Assembly: GCA_963971225.1 (NCBI GenBank)
Contig: OZ020267.1
Coordinates: forward strand, 33,123,298-33,187,297
Length of the DNA stretch: 64,000 nt
Source: Melieria omissa
Lineage: Eukaryota > Arthropoda > Insecta > Diptera > Ulidiidae
Reading direction: 5' to 3'
The notes beneath the pieces were generated by a model, which had not been told where the DNA came from, made no database searches, and was given only the letters and a program-made list of their open reading frames with translations. Of this stretch, positions 35,738 through 47,514 are shown piece after piece. The position numbers and the translations under genes are program-made. Position 1 is the first letter of the stretch; every line of letters begins with the position of its first letter.

Positions 35738-36251
35738 CCCGTTCAATCCCATAGTTACCTGAGAGCAACTTCATGTATTTGTCATCTATAGCAACAGCTA
35801 CGATTGATTTATGGGTTCAATTTAAGTAGTCACCAACAAATTAATATTTTTAGAAGTGAAATCAATGCAAATTACAAAAACTTTACTGTTATCCGTAAAA
35901 AAGTTCTAATAATTTGCAGCGATATCAGGGAAGTTTGTGTTCTAATTGAAGTCTTTTGATCAAAGTTTGATCAAAACCCTGTTCCTTTAATAATGGTTAA
36001 ATTAAATCAAAAAGTGATCATTTTGTATTTTTTCGTAAATATTAAATAGTTTTTCTGTAAATAAAAAATATTCATACAAATTGTATTTAACCCGTTTTAA
36101 GCTAAAATTATTCCAAAGTAAATTAGCTCTAGAACTCTAAAACAAAGAGGCGTGGCGACTTCAAATGTCGTGTGCACACTTTTAAGTGTTTTATAATTGA
36201 ATTACTACAAAGTAATATCGAGAGATGGGGTAAAAATCGGGTTCGAAAGGG
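35738..36251. mobile_element. piggyBac-like MITE, 514 bp (copy 1 of a pair)
   Basis: The right end CGAAAGGG is followed by TTAA (36252-36255); the left end CCCGTTCAATCCC follows a mutated TTAT (35734-35737). The interior matches 53997-54519 closely over its length (for example AAAGAGGCGTGGCGACTTCA and AATAATTTGCAGC). Non-coding. Confidence 0.75.
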
Positions 36252-36779
36252 TTAAGCAGGACCCCGGTAGTTTGTTTACAATGGCAGTTTGTGCGGTTGC
36301 TCACGTAGCTAAATTGTACCATTTCCTGAAGTTCTCATCCAGACTCTTGTTGATCACCTACAGATGCATCAAAACGTTGCTGATTTCCTCATCTGGCCGG
36401 GAAACTAAACTTTTAGCAACAACATCTGCTCAATCCCTGCATTCCAATTCCAGCAATTACTCAATTATTTGAGTAGTTTTTTCGACTTGTCTTTTGTTTA
36501 CAATTTCTTTGCTTGTTGTCTTGTTAAGACTAAAACTTTTTCCATTTCATTTTTATTGTATAATATGGATATGGATAATCTGATGTGTAAATTTTAGTAA
36601 CATATGAAAATAATTCCAATTGAAACCAACGACAAGTCGTTTTTAAGAACTTTGATGCAGTTCTTTTTTTTTTTGTTTGGACTGATCTTTTGTATTGACT
36701 GTTGACTTGTTTGCTTCAAACTCGTCACCAGGAAAATGCTATTCGAATACGTACGATGTATGTATGTATGTATGTAGCA

Positions 36780-36949
36780 CAGGCGCGGATTCAGAAAAAT
36801 ATTTCGGGGGGGGGGGGGAGGGGGTGGGTTTAAAAAAATAATTCTTTAATATATATAAAATGCCTTTTAATTTGTATGTAGTTTTATAGGCGATCTAAAT
36901 ATTTCGAGGGGGAGGTTCAACCCCCAAAACCTCCCGGAATCCGCCACTG
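36780..36949. mobile_element. hAT-like MITE, 170 bp (copy 1)
   Basis: The ends CAGGCGCGGATTCAG and GAATCCGCCACTG are inverted copies. The flanks ATGTAGCA and ATTTAGTA match at 6 of 8 positions, an old 8-bp duplication. A poly-G run follows the left end. Two more copies lie in gene A introns. Confidence 0.75.
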
Positions 36950-36957
36950 ATTTAGTA

Positions 36958-37868
36958 TATTCCATTTGACCTGTTCATGTCAAACATAGAAAGAAACTAA
37001 GCTCGTTTGAAACAAGCCGAGCCTAAATCGAACCTGCGGAGATATGAGATATTCGTGCCGAAATAATGACTGAATATTTTATTAAATTTAGTTACTTATT
37101 TCGGTCACAAGTGCCACAGCACTTTTAACATAATTCATATAACGATATGAGGAAATTTTCCAAAGAAATCGATATCTCTGTCTAATCTATCTTAATCTGT
37201 ATCTAAGCGCATCACACTCAAACGCAACGGCCGATTTCCATGGTTTTTTTTTTAAATAATAAATAATAACTAAATACAAATTTTGTTAGGACTTTTTCGC
37301 TAATTTCGTTCATAAGCAGACAAAACAAAAAATCTATTATTTTACCTTCTCACTGCGTGCATTGGTGCAACCATGAAATTCCACTTAATTTTGGCTAAAT
37401 GTTTAAATCAAATGCAATGCAGGCAATTCGTGCAATTAAAACTGAAAACATAACAAGCCAACAACATTGCAGCCAATCAATTTCACACGTACTGGGCCGT
37501 TTGCGCTCACGCTCCGCCAATCTTTACAGCAACATTTAACGCCAGCAAGCGTTATGGCCATTGTGCGCAACCGACAGTCAGCGCTGTCCGGCCGGCCGCC
37601 AACTAAGCTCTGCCCAGCGCGTACGCAAGCGAAGCGACGTTGCGAGTGAAATTCACTCTTGTTTTATTTACGGCCAAGTGGCCAAGTTGTGCACGGCAAC
37701 TGCGCGCGCGTGCAGCCGCCCCGAGCACTGAACTGTGCGACGCTGCGCATTGTCGGTGCGCTGCGCTACATTTGCATCGGATGCAAAGAAAGTATGTCGT
37801 GCGTCAGTGCAACGAACGCGTATTGTGTGTGAGTGGGAGTGGAACTGTGTGTGTTTGTGTGCGCTGAG
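36958..37868. other. Gene A upstream region
   Basis: 36960-37460 is AT-rich with nothing recognised. 37470-37860 is markedly GC- and CpG-richer, as expected of a promoter-proximal region of gene A. No TATA box is seen close to the initiator. Confidence 0.4.
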
Positions 37869-37869
37869 C

Positions 37870-37944
37870 TCAGTTAGTTGGCAGCGTTAAAAGTCAATCC
37901 GAGGCATTGAAAACAAAGCGAAGTATTGACAGTAAAAAAAAAAA
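37870..37944 (+). promoter_or_regulatory. Initiator and untranslated first exon of Osiris gene A
   Basis: TCAGTT at 37870-37875 is a consensus arthropod initiator. The following 73-nt leader ends in AAAAA at 37944 followed by donor GTATGT. The next acceptor, GTTTTTTGCAG ending at 39030, sits two bases before the gene A start codon. A short untranslated first exon followed by an intron just before the signal peptide is usual for Osiris genes. Splicing here is inferred, not proven. Confidence 0.5.
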
Positions 37945-39032
37945 GTATGTGGAAAACATGTCCAAAACAAAGCGTGCAGCAGAGTATAGATTTTTTTAAT
38001 TTATTGCTTATAAAAACCAAAAAAAAACTGACATTCCCACCGAAAGTATTTCTCCTCTGGCTCTGCCGCAAATTGCTTGTATATACTATATATGTGAGGG
38101 AAGGGGGAGGGGTTATTTTTGTGTGCCAGCACCACTCAACGTTGGCAGCCATAAAGTGAAAACAACGCCAACAACATTGCTGCGCACCAGACATGACTTA
38201 GTATTGTATGGAGATTCTTAATAATGGGTTCTCGATGCTCCGCAACCTCTCATTTTATGCGGTTTGGTGAAAAAGCGCATGTGGCAACAAATTTTCAGGC
38301 TAGAGTGGGGCTAAATGGCTTCGCAACGAGGTCAAAGTTCATAAAAAAGCTAGGAACTTCGACAAATTGCTCCACAGCTGGTCAGAAGTTGCTCTTAGAG
38401 GTTTTAATTCTATGACTGACCCCCTCTAGTTTTCTGTACTGAACATTTCTTTCAAACATCCTCACCCCCTATCTCCAACCCTTAATTGGGCTCCCATACA
38501 AAATGGTCGTTTTTACAAAATAGGCTCCCACTGCTCCCAAGTTGCCCCCAGGATGTGTCAAATGTATGACCGATACCCATTTATTTTCCCTTCCGAATGT
38601 TTCTTTCAGACATACCTACCTGCTATCTCCAAGTCTTAAGGGGGCTGCCATACAAAATTGGCCATTTTCTATGCCATTAACTCCCCACTTGTAAATGTAG
38701 TTGTTAAGTAAGCGAGAAAACATCGTATCTCGGAAACTACTGACCCAATTTAAATGATTTATTCAGCGATCGCCAACATTCTTGTGTACAAAAAATACAA
38801 AATTAATTAAGGTTCAGAAATTCACCATCGGAGGGCATCTCCCATACGATCGAAGTTGTGAGGTTGTCAACTTTTAGGTTTCTACATAGAAATTTTGAAA
38901 AACCGCTAAGAACGTATGCAAAACAGTTCACCATGTAATTGCATGCATAGTTTTATATTACAACAACAAACACAATTGTAGTAATATTGAAAAATGAAAA
39001 TGTTGTTATTGTGTTTTGTGTTTTTTGCAGCT

Positions 39033-41948
39033 ATGTCATACAGCAGACAGCACGTGCGCACTAGGAGCGCACTCACAGTCACTCTTCTACTGCTCGCGAC
39101 AGCAGCTTTGGTGGCCGGCGAGGGTCTGCGGCTGCCGGATCAACAACCCGTGCAGCAGCAACAGCAACAACAACAACAACAACCCATTCAAAATGTGCAG
39201 CAAAGTTACACGGCACAGCCACAGCCACAGCTGCGGCTGCAACAGACGGCGGCCAACTTCGGCGAGGAGCGCGGTGGCCGCTCGTCGCTGCTCAGTTTGC
39301 TGGGATTGCAACACGACAACGATCCCTATTTGGCGCGCTCGAACCAGAACTGCCTCAGCGGCGATCTGTCCGAGTGCTTCAAGACGCAAGCGCTCAGCAG
39401 CTTCGATGAAATCTTCTACAGGGATCAATATCGGTGAGTGCGAAGCCAAGAATTGGAGCATTCGGAGGATTCGTTTATAACGAACTTCTGCCTATAACGA
39501 ACCAATTTCATAAGTACGCGCTTTATTTTTTCGCCTATTACAAACGCGTTTAAAGCCAACTTTCGGTTAAAACGAACCATTTTGACCAGTCCCTCGAAGT
39601 TCGCTTTAACCCTTTCGGAACTACAGGGATAATACGTCCCAGCAAGTTTTTAATGCCCCTCAAAAAATGTATTCAAATCTAACGACCCACGCAAAATATT
39701 TTTTCGATTTCGGTTTTCCCGCATAAAACGATGATTTCAGAGTATGTGAGCATTCAGTATAATTTTCTAACCCCAACTTAGCGAATATTTCTATTGAGAT
39801 TATTTTGGAGTTCAAAATTAAACTCCGTGCCGAAAGGGTTAAGCGAAAAATTCTGTTTATAAATAGATTTTGTTTTTGTGAAAGTGATTTCAAGAATCAA
39901 GTTTTCAATGCTTTTTGTTTTTAACAGTTTAACGGACTTTGCGCGCATTGTGCGTTTGCCAGAGAATCAGCAACGTTCGCTGCTGCAAGAACCCTTTGAG
40001 TATTCGCAGGAGCCGCGCAATGAGGACACCGATTGGGATCAGATGCTCAAGTACGCGCTGAGACGTGCTGAAAGGTGAGTTGAAACATTTCAAGTCCAGT
40101 TACGTTCAGTACAAAGTCTTGAACAAACTATCTGCAGTAGAAATCGGATGTATATAACAGGCGCGGATCCAGAAAAATATTTCGGGGGGGGGGGGGTTTT
40201 AAAAAGTAATTCTTTAATATTTATAAAATTCTTTTTAATTTGTATGTAGTTTTATAGTCGATCCAAATATTTCGGGTGGGTTTCGATCCCCAAAACACCC
40301 CCCTGGATCCGCCACTGGTATATAACCACATCTTTCGACAACTACACTTTGAAAAGTGTGTTAAGTAAGTTCAGCTTGAATCATGCAAAACTTTCCTCGA
40401 AGAATTGCCAAACGACAGAACCTCAAGCAGTGGTGGATTCAGGGGGTGGGTTGGGGGTTGAAACCCTCCCAAATATTAGCGTCGACTTTAAAACTAAATA
40501 CAAGTTAAAAGGTATAAACATAAACATTTGTGAATATTAAAGAATTACTTTTTGAAAGCATTCAAAATATTTTTCTGAATCCGCCCCTGAACACAAGGTC
40601 CGCAGTCCAGTTGGCGAAGATGGTTTTAGTCGCTAAAAATCCGGAAAAACCGATACACAGAATCCGCATAGCAATTTGTGGCTTCTTTTCAGATTTCATG
40701 AACAATGTCTTACGCCCAATTTTAATTGTTTTAAAAACATTCTACCTACAAAAGAATACATTTTGAATTTTTTAAAGATATATATATATTTCTTCAAATC
40801 AAACTCGCAAAACCTCTACTAGAGCAAAACATTACATTTTGGAAGAATCGAGTGTTCGTTTCCTCTGCGTGTACTCGCTCACCTTACCGCCTCGTTTTCC
40901 CAACAAATACATATATACATATAGTATGTACGAGTACATACGTCCAAGTAACCCTTTGCCATGAATGTCCTTTGCCGTTTCAAGCTGCGTTTGCCGCGTG
41001 TGTACATCATTAAGCTGCCAAACATTGGCTGAAGCGTAAATGTTGCTGCTTTCAGTATAAAAGCTCTTGATTTTCACTCAAAGACATAAACTGACAGCAA
41101 AGTTTGTCGGCCCTTAGGCGCCGCCTCAATGCACTTCACTGCCAATTGGGTGGACGATGAAATTAATTAATTACATTGTCACGTAATTTGCACACACAAG
41201 TTGACCCTTTGCCTTTTGCAGATTTGTCAAGTCGACCGCTTTGGAAGTGGACGTGCCCGAGGAGCTGACCGAAGCCGGCCGCTACGAGGCGCGTTTCATT
41301 GGCAATGACATTGACAGCGAATTGGACGTCATCGAGGACAAACATGCGCCCGTATTCAGTAAGTTGTCGCACTTTTAATTGCTGCGCTCAGCTTTGCAAT
41401 TAATTTGCCAAATTTGTTCTTTCCGATTTATCTCGACAGAACGCAAGAAGTTGAAGAAGATGATCATTCCGCTGTTGCTAGTGTTGAAAATCTTCAAGCT
41501 GAAGCTGCTACTCTTCCTGCCTTTCATACTGGGCATTGTTGGCCTCAAGAAGATACTCGGTCTGGCCGCGATTGTGCTGCCCGGCCTCTTTGCCTACTTT
41601 AAGCTGTGCCGTCCGGCCGGCGCGCCCGGCTACGGCGGCGGCGGCGCCTTCTCTGGTCTCTTCGGCAGCAAGAACACCTTCCCGGAGTACTCGCCGCAGG
41701 GTGTGGGTGCCGCCACCTACTATCACCATCATGATCACTTCGAGGGCACCGGCGGACCCACCGGACCCCACTACCACCAGGAGCCGTCCTTCTCGAAGCC
41801 CTACACCGATTACTACAGCAAGAACTATCAGACTGGTGGCGGCGGCGTCGGCAATTCGGTGAGCTTTGGCGATGCGCACGAAGCGGCTTATTCGGGCTAC
41901 TATGGCCGCAACACCGGCAAGGACATTCCGACCGTGCAGAAGAGTTAG
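39033..41948 (+). CDS. Osiris family protein (DUF1676), gene A
   Basis: Four coding exons: 39033-39433, 39928-40074, 41222-41358 and 41440-41948 (1194 nt, 397 aa). Donors are GTGAGT, GTGAGT and GTAAGT; phases 2, 2 and 1 all close. Residues 1-30 contain a signal peptide (SALTVTLLLLATAALVAGEG), 41-50 are ten glutamines, and C107 and C115 form the C-x7-C pair. A basic KRKKLKK leads into the long Leu/Ile-rich Osiris hydrophobic segment at 236-284 (MIIPLLLVLKIFKL to AAIVLPGLFAYFKL). The tail is Gly/Tyr/His-rich, and AHEAAYSGY near 373 corresponds to the family AQ-x-LAY motif. Osiris proteins are secretory-pathway proteins of cuticle-forming epithelia; exact biochemistry is unknown. Start: ATG 39033 follows an acceptor; the in-frame ATG at 38994 would be intronic if that acceptor is used. 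Orthology to a numbered Osi gene was not assigned. Confidence 0.9.
39610..39838. mobile_element. piggyBac-like MITE in gene A intron, 229 bp
   Basis: The inverted ends CCCTTTCGG.AC lie between TTAA at 39606-39609 and 39839-39842. It lies in the second intron of gene A (39434-39927) and contains no splice-site-disrupting sequence that I can see. Confidence 0.8.
40158..40317. mobile_element. hAT-like MITE in gene A intron, 160 bp (copy 2)
   Basis: The ends CAGGCGCGGATCCAG and CTGGATCCGCCACTG are flanked by identical 8-bp repeats GTATATAA (40150-40157, 40318-40325), which fixes the boundaries and the hAT-type duplication. Confidence 0.88.
40428..40589. mobile_element. hAT-like MITE in gene A intron, 162 bp (copy 3, inverted)
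   Basis: The ends CAGTGGTGGATTCAG and CTGAATCCGCCCCTG match the same family, with the interior in reverse orientation to copies 1 and 2. The flanks ACCTCAAG and AACACAAG match at 6 of 8 bases. Confidence 0.75.
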
Positions 41949-42066
41949 ACCCAGTTGCCATTTTACTGTTATTGTTATTGTTAATGGATTTTTTACTGTA
42001 ACTGTGTGCATCCAGCACAGCTCAACAAATGCTCTAAACTATTTATTGTTCTGTATTGTCGTTGTA

Positions 42067-42072
42067 AATAAA
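42067..42072 (+). terminator. Poly(A) signal of Osiris gene A
   Basis: AATAAA lies 119 bases after the stop codon, followed by a T-rich stretch. Confidence 0.65.
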
Positions 42073-42216
42073 TTGTAAGTTATTTTTCCTTAGCCATACT
42101 TGTGCCGTTATTAAAACAAAAACAAAAAAACAAAAAAAAACAAAAATAATTGCACCCACACACCCATACACACTCACACACATACACGAGACGTTGCTTT
42201 CGTGTATCGCTTCGCC

Positions 42217-42890
42217 GCACAGTGGCTCAATTTGGCATTTTAGGTTGCGAAAATCATAACTTCTGAACGAATCGAGATAATTGAAAAATTGTTGTTGCTG
42301 TTGGTAAAAAATTCATCCAAAAAAAGAAATTCAATTAATATACAGGGTGCTACGTAATACTTTGTCAAAGTTCGGCTTTTTATAAATAAGAATAATCCCA
42401 CCAAGCAAAATGTGAGAAATAGGCAACAATCGTCAGTGGCAATAAATTGGCGACTCGACGATTTATTGCCGCAGTGACAAATTAGCAACATGTCACGAAA
42501 ACACGTTGTTTTTCAGGACTTTGAAATATCGAATTGATATATTTTGTATTTCCGGGAGATTGATCGCATTTAAAAAATGTGTATTCATTCGTCGACGGTT
42601 CATTGATCAACAGCATTGATTCAAGCTCAAAACAATGAGAGCAACATTGAATATTTGTATGCAAATGAAATTCCATCCCAACCAAAACTGACTGACATTT
42701 TATAAATTGATAATTTCCCAAACAATATGATGTATTTAGATATGAAAAAGAATCGTCCAGCCGATAAGAAAACGACACGTCACGGCGATAAGAAAACGAC
42801 TCGTCACGGCGAGTTGCTTTCGGCGGACGTTTTAGGACGTTCAGAAGTTATGATTTTCGCAACCTAAAATACCAAATTGAGCCACTGTGC
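42217..42890. mobile_element. 674-bp TIR element carrying a foreign block
   Basis: Inverted ends begin GCACAGTGGCTCAATTTGG and continue through ATTTTAGGTTGCGAAAATCA and TAACTTCTGAACG, about 52 bp with one mismatch. GCC occurs on both sides, a possible 3-bp duplication. The interior (42394-42840) is the block also present at 30177-30600, here with an extra 24-bp tandem duplication (GATAAGAAAACGAC-CGTCACGGC type). The short arms and the foreign interior suggest sequence capture or insertion. Confidence 0.75.
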
Positions 42891-43825
42891 GCCGTGACGG
42901 CTAAACCTTTTCCTATTTGTTTGACTACCTTTCGTAAACATGGCAACTTGAAACGTTGCTTTCGGCCATTTGAATCGATAAAGCACTGCTAACAAGCAAA
43001 ACATACGCTTTGCTGACAAACTTTGGCTTTTTAGTTCAGTACGATGCGTTCTTCATTTGCTCTGTGTTCTTCACAATTACGTAATTAAGTTTGAAATGCG
43101 ACTCGCTGCACTCACACAACAAGAGTTGCATAATTAAAATGGAACTAAATATCTCAACACTAGTTGCGAACAGGGTAAACATTTTTGAACACGTCAGCAG
43201 TAACGAAATTGAACGCCAGACAAATTGTAGAATGCGCATTGCACTGGCTTGAAAATAGCCAAAGCTACATAGAACACCGCAGCAGTTTTGTGCAGTTGGG
43301 TTAATTTGGTTCGAGCTGCTGTGAGGGTAGTGAAACACTTTGTTCTTGAGGTACGAAAAGTGCGAACACATACAAAACGTACAACAGAATCGCTCAGGTT
43401 GCACCTTCTGAATGTTTATTTGGAAAATTATTTGGAAGATTTGGAACTTGGGGCTATCAGATGCAATCCTTGGTCCTTTTGAATATGTGCTTCTGGGTTT
43501 TGACATAAAGATTCCAAATTTAGAGAGATGTCATACTTTAAAAACTTTTGTTCTTTGAAGTGACCTGACTGAATGACCATTAGTGCTCATACATATTCCG
43601 ACCTCAACATGAAGATGAGAGCATTCGACAACAAAAGTTTGAGCTTTTTATAAAAGGTGTTCACCAAAATTTCAACCACTTGGTGAGTCAGTTGATCGTC
43701 GCCTGAGAAAACAAATGCCGTATGTCTGACCAGGCTCAATGGAACATACGACAAACGTTTTCTGAGGTGATTTGGTGATATTGGAAGAAAACCGACTGTA
43801 TCGCAGACATTAAAGATTTGCTTTT
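42891..43825. other. Spacer, no gene seen
   Basis: No splice-supported coding. The minus frame at 43036-43506 is long but compositionally unremarkable and has no domain I recognise. Confidence 0.4.
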
Positions 43826-43829
43826 GATT

Positions 43830-43965
43830 GGATTATTACAGACAAGTTGGACGCTGTGTATGGGAATTTCGCACCATCATCTGGCACCGTGAAAGTTTGG
43901 GTAGATGAATTTGAACATGGCCGCACCACTGAAAGTAGCATCGTTCAAGTTCAGCAAATGGTGCC
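43830..43965 (+). mobile_element. mariner HTH-domain relic
   Basis: The plus frame reads DKLDAVYGNFAPSSGTVKVW then VDEFEHGRTTE. This is the second half of the first mariner helix-turn-helix region (D-AVYG-SAPS--TV--W--EF--GRT). The flanking sequence is frameshifted and no ends are visible. Confidence 0.55.
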
Positions 43966-44001
43966 ACCATCGAATTAAAGTGAGAGATACCAGAGGCATA
44001 G

Positions 44002-44317
44002 CAGCCACCGTAGCTCAGCTGGTTAGTGCGTTGGGCCGCGAGTCAAGACTGCGCGAGTTCAATACTCCGTTGCGTTAACACCGAAATAAGAAAAAACAAC
44101 AATTTTTCTTTCGGAGACTGTCCTCTCAGCAGGAAATGGCAAACCTCTGAGAGTAAAATTGCCTATGAAAAAGTTCCCGACTCACCGTTCGGAATTGTAG
44201 GTCCCTTCCAATCTTGTAAAAAAAACATTCGCACGCACAACACTGTTGGTTGCGTGTAGCTAGTAGACCTTAGTCTCGTAATCGGGCTGTCGTGCCAGTC
44301 AAGTGCGTAAGTAAGTA
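44002..44317 (+). mobile_element. tRNA-derived SINE (copy 2) with GTAA tail
   Basis: Same family as 16.07 kb: A box TAGCTCAGCTGG, B-box-like GAGTTCAATACTC, then CTGTCCTCTCAGC, ATGGCAAACCTC and AATTGTAGGTCCC. The tail is a short (GTAA)n. Imperfect 17-bp direct repeats flank it (43985-44001 and 44318-44334, 14 of 17 matching), a target duplication of LINE-type insertion. Confidence 0.82.
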
Positions 44318-44334
44318 AGATAGCAGAGGGTATG

Positions 44335-45960
44335 AATATGTCTAAAGAATCTCTTTGTTGCATATTGAGTCACGAGTCACAGGCATAAAGAAACTGTCCG
44401 TGCGTATACAAAATTTATATATGTAAATTTAAAGAAAACGTATCTTGTTCGAGTATCTTTGATAGGTGGGGAAACTTTTCAGACCATATTCGTATTTTTG
44501 TTCAAACATTTTCATGAAGCCAACATCAAGTGACGAAGTGACAAGTGGCCTGAAATTATTTTCTGTAGCTTGTTGTGTATGAGTAACATATTTGGAACTT
44601 CCAACTGATTTCCAAGAAATCCTTTCAAGTATTTCCCTAAATGTCAACTTATTTCTTCTGCTCTCTGGCCATGTGAGAGCTTACAAACTTCTACTTGTTG
44701 GCCATGAGGGAAACTTATAAACATGTTAAACAAATTCAGTCAATTTTAAAAGTCGCTGTTGTTGTCGCTACTCATTTCAATTTCATAAATATGCGATAGG
44801 GAAAGCGAAAACTTTCCACCCTCAGCAGAATGTAACGCGCAATTAGTTGCAGAATTTTAGCATTCGAATTCAGTTAGTTGACGTTTCAGTAAATAAACTT
44901 TTAATTAAAGTCGCATCGCTGCATTGCAAATTCCATGGCCAATAATTTGCGCCAGCGACGCGAGGAAAAGTAGCCAAGCATTGAACCGGCTACTGCCGCC
45001 TAAAGTCGCATTCAGCGTTTGCCATTGAAACCACTTACCAGTTGCTACCACTTAACACATGCGGCCATTGCATGTCCAGGCGACTGGACCACATTTTCCG
45101 AAAGAAAGCGGCCACGGCTGTCCGCGCGTATGGGCCGCTCAGCTCAGCTTAGTGAAACTGCCGCAGTCGAGTCGCAGCGAAGTGAGTCAAGTCCAGTGTG
45201 TCTATTTATTGTTACTAGTCAGTTGAACTGGCAGTCAGTCAGTCAGTCGTTGGCACTGTTGCCATCGCTCATTGAGCCTCCACGCGTCGTCGCAGCCTTT
45301 TATGCGCCGCTGCAGCGGTTGCAATGTTTGCGTGTTGGCGAATTGTGCACTTGGTGCATTTCTCCATTTTGATTGCGGCAATAGTTATTGTTATTGTTGC
45401 TTGCTAGTGACTGGTCGCTTTCTTGCTGCCTGGTTTCTTGGCGACTTCTGCCGTTAGCCTAGTTTCGTGCGGCGCTGAAAATGCGAGCAACCAGCGGCGG
45501 CAGTTTGCCGCACGCGAGCGCCGACGATTTGATGACGACACCTGCAGCGGGACACAGTGGGACGTGCAACTCGTTCTGGCTGTTACAGTGCGGAAATGGG
45601 ACCAGTTCGAGTGTGGGAGCATGGCGCGCGCTATCGGTGGCACCTAAATCCATTGGTCAACTTTACTGCGACTTGTTTGTCTTTGGAGAGCGTACTGATG
45701 ACACTTACATACATACATACATACATATTGTATAAATATGTACAAACAGGAAATGCAAGATGTCTGGAGATATATGAAAAATATTGTACAATTCCTGTTC
45801 TCTCCACTCTTAGAGTGAGCTTCCGACTTGGTTATTTATTTTTTTGATTATTTAGCGCATCAGAGTTGATTCCATGCAAACTCGTAGGTCCTCGAAATGT
45901 TTTGTCATTCGTCTTTTTGCATTTGGGTTCGTCTATTGGTCCCTTTGAACGCTCGTCAGT
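44335..45960. other. Intergenic region between genes A and B
   Basis: 44900-45660 is GC-richer with CAGT runs (45232-45250) and may contain regulatory DNA. (CATA)n lies at 45705-45725. Several overlapping frames on both strands at 45400-45650 reflect GC content, not genes. Confidence 0.4.
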
Positions 45961-45964
45961 CTGA

Positions 45965-46820
45965 CTTTCGGGTTAACAGAGGCCCTTGGAGTGTTCGAGA
46001 GAAGGGTAAACAAAGGCCCCTGGAATGTTCGAGAGAAGGGTAAACAGAGACTCTTGGAGTGTTCGGGAGAAGGGTAAACAGAGGCCCTTGGAGTGTTCGA
46101 GAGAAGGGTAAACAGAGACCCTTGGAGTGTTTGAGAGAAGGGTAAACAGAGGCCCTTACAGTGCTCGAGGGAAGGGTAAACAGAGGCCCTCGGGGTGTTC
46201 GAGAGAAGGGTAAACAGAGATCCTTGGAGTGTTCGAGAGAAGAGTAAGCAGGCACTGTTGGAGTGTTTGAGAGAAGTGTAAAGAGAGGCCCTTGGAGTGT
46301 TCGGGAGAAGGGTAAACATAGACTCTTGGAGTGTTCGAGAGAAGAGTAAACAGAGACCCTTGGAGTGTTTGAGAGAAGGGTAAACAGAGGCCCTTACAGT
46401 GCTCGAGGGAAGGGTAAACAGAGGCCCTCGGGGTGTTCGAGAGAAGGGTAAACAGAGATCCTTGGAGTGTTCGAGAGAAGAGTAAGCAGGCACTGTTGGA
46501 GTGTTTGAGAGAAGGGTAAACAGAGGCCCTTGGAGTGTTTGAGAGAAGGGTAAACAGAGACCCTTGGAGTGTTCGAGAGAAGAGTAAACAGAGACCCTTG
46601 GAGTGTTCGAGAGAAGGGTAAACAGAGGCCCTTGGAGTGTTCGAGAGAAGTGTAAACAGAGTCCTTTGAAGTGTTCGAGAGAAGGGTAAACAGAGGCCTT
46701 TGGAGTGTTCGAGAGAATAGTAAACAGAGACCCTTGGAGTGTTCGAGAGAAGGGTAAACAAAGGCCCTTGGAGTGTGCGAAAGAAGGGTAAACAGAGACC
46801 CTTGGAGTGTTTGAGAGAAA
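45965..46820. repeat. 34-bp minisatellite, about 25 units, with higher-order repeat
   Basis: The unit contains CCCTTGGAGTGTTCGAGAGA followed by AGGGTAAACAGAG. Unit starts at 46081, 46115 and 46149 fix the period at 34. A distinctive variant block (CCCTTACAGTGCTCGAGGG) recurs 238 bp later (7 units), showing amplification of a multi-unit block. The minus strand has no stop codon in the unit, so it yields long SLEHSKGLCLPFSRTLQG-type frames that are artefacts of the period. Confidence 0.95.
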
Positions 46821-46905
46821 AGAGCTTCGCAGATCTTCGGCCCTATTGGTATTGATGATAACTATTGAAAACGAACCAAGAACGAGCTGTATGAGATGTT
46901 TTTAC

Positions 46906-46990
46906 CCTTTCAGTCACAATGTCCAATATATTGGACTACAGCCCATACAATTCATACAGCCCGGCATTATTTTCATGTCGGAGAGGGTTA
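46906..46990. repeat. Possible tiny TTAA-type MITE
   Basis: TTTACCCTTTCAG near 46908 and GGAGAGGGTTAA near 46981 look like decayed ends of the piggyBac-like MITE group, about 80 bp apart. The ends are imperfect, so the call is weak. Confidence 0.3.
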
Positions 46991-47149
46991 AGACATGGAC
47001 GTAACACTACGAAACTCTGGATTGGTCATGTTTACCGTGTGCACAACGAAGCTCCGGCAGAAAAGTGTTTGACGTGGTAGTTGAAGGTCGTCGGCAAAGA
47101 AGGACACCGATTTTCCGATGAAAGAAAAATGTTGGGAACGTCCTATTAT

Positions 47150-47400
47150 CTCTTGATGTGACCAACTGTAGAGGATATGCGCAAAGCAGGCCTTTTGCGG
47201 CAGGCCGGTGTTAAGGCCAGTTATGTTAAGCACATAAGCAAGACCAAATGGTTCCCAAAAGATCCCGTCCGGATCTTCAGAAAAGCCAACGAATGGGGAA
47301 AGACACCGGATCCAAAAGAAGGACACTCGGGTCCGGGTTTTCAGCCGATCGCCAATTACAAGGCAGATACGAGTTTATTTGGTTACAATGCATAAGAATT
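47150..47400 (+). mobile_element. LINE 3' coding tail relic
   Basis: The frame SKTKWFPKDPVRIFRKANEW matches the extreme C-terminus of the LINE at 6.3-7.4 kb (KTKWFPKDPVWIYRDPNR). Only this tail is recognisable, so it is a 5'-truncated, decayed copy. Confidence 0.6.
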
Positions 47401-47514
47401 TGGATAATTCAAAGTGGTGTGAATTTTCGCCGATTTCCCAGAGACCACAGCAGCCACTCACAACAATTGCGACGGTACAATTTTATGTGGGTTTTTGTGA
47501 AAAAGGTCTACTAG

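Noticed and set aside
38994..39032. Earlier in-frame ATG for gene A
   Set aside because: The bases between it and 39033 contain a strong acceptor (GTTTTTTGCAG), and the signal peptide is well formed from ATG 39033. It cannot be fully excluded without transcript data.
45933..46761. Long repetitive minus-strand frames (186 and 201 aa) at 46 kb
   Set aside because: They are produced by a 34-bp minisatellite whose minus strand contains no stop codon in any frame. No start context, splice sites or non-repeat sequence support a gene.
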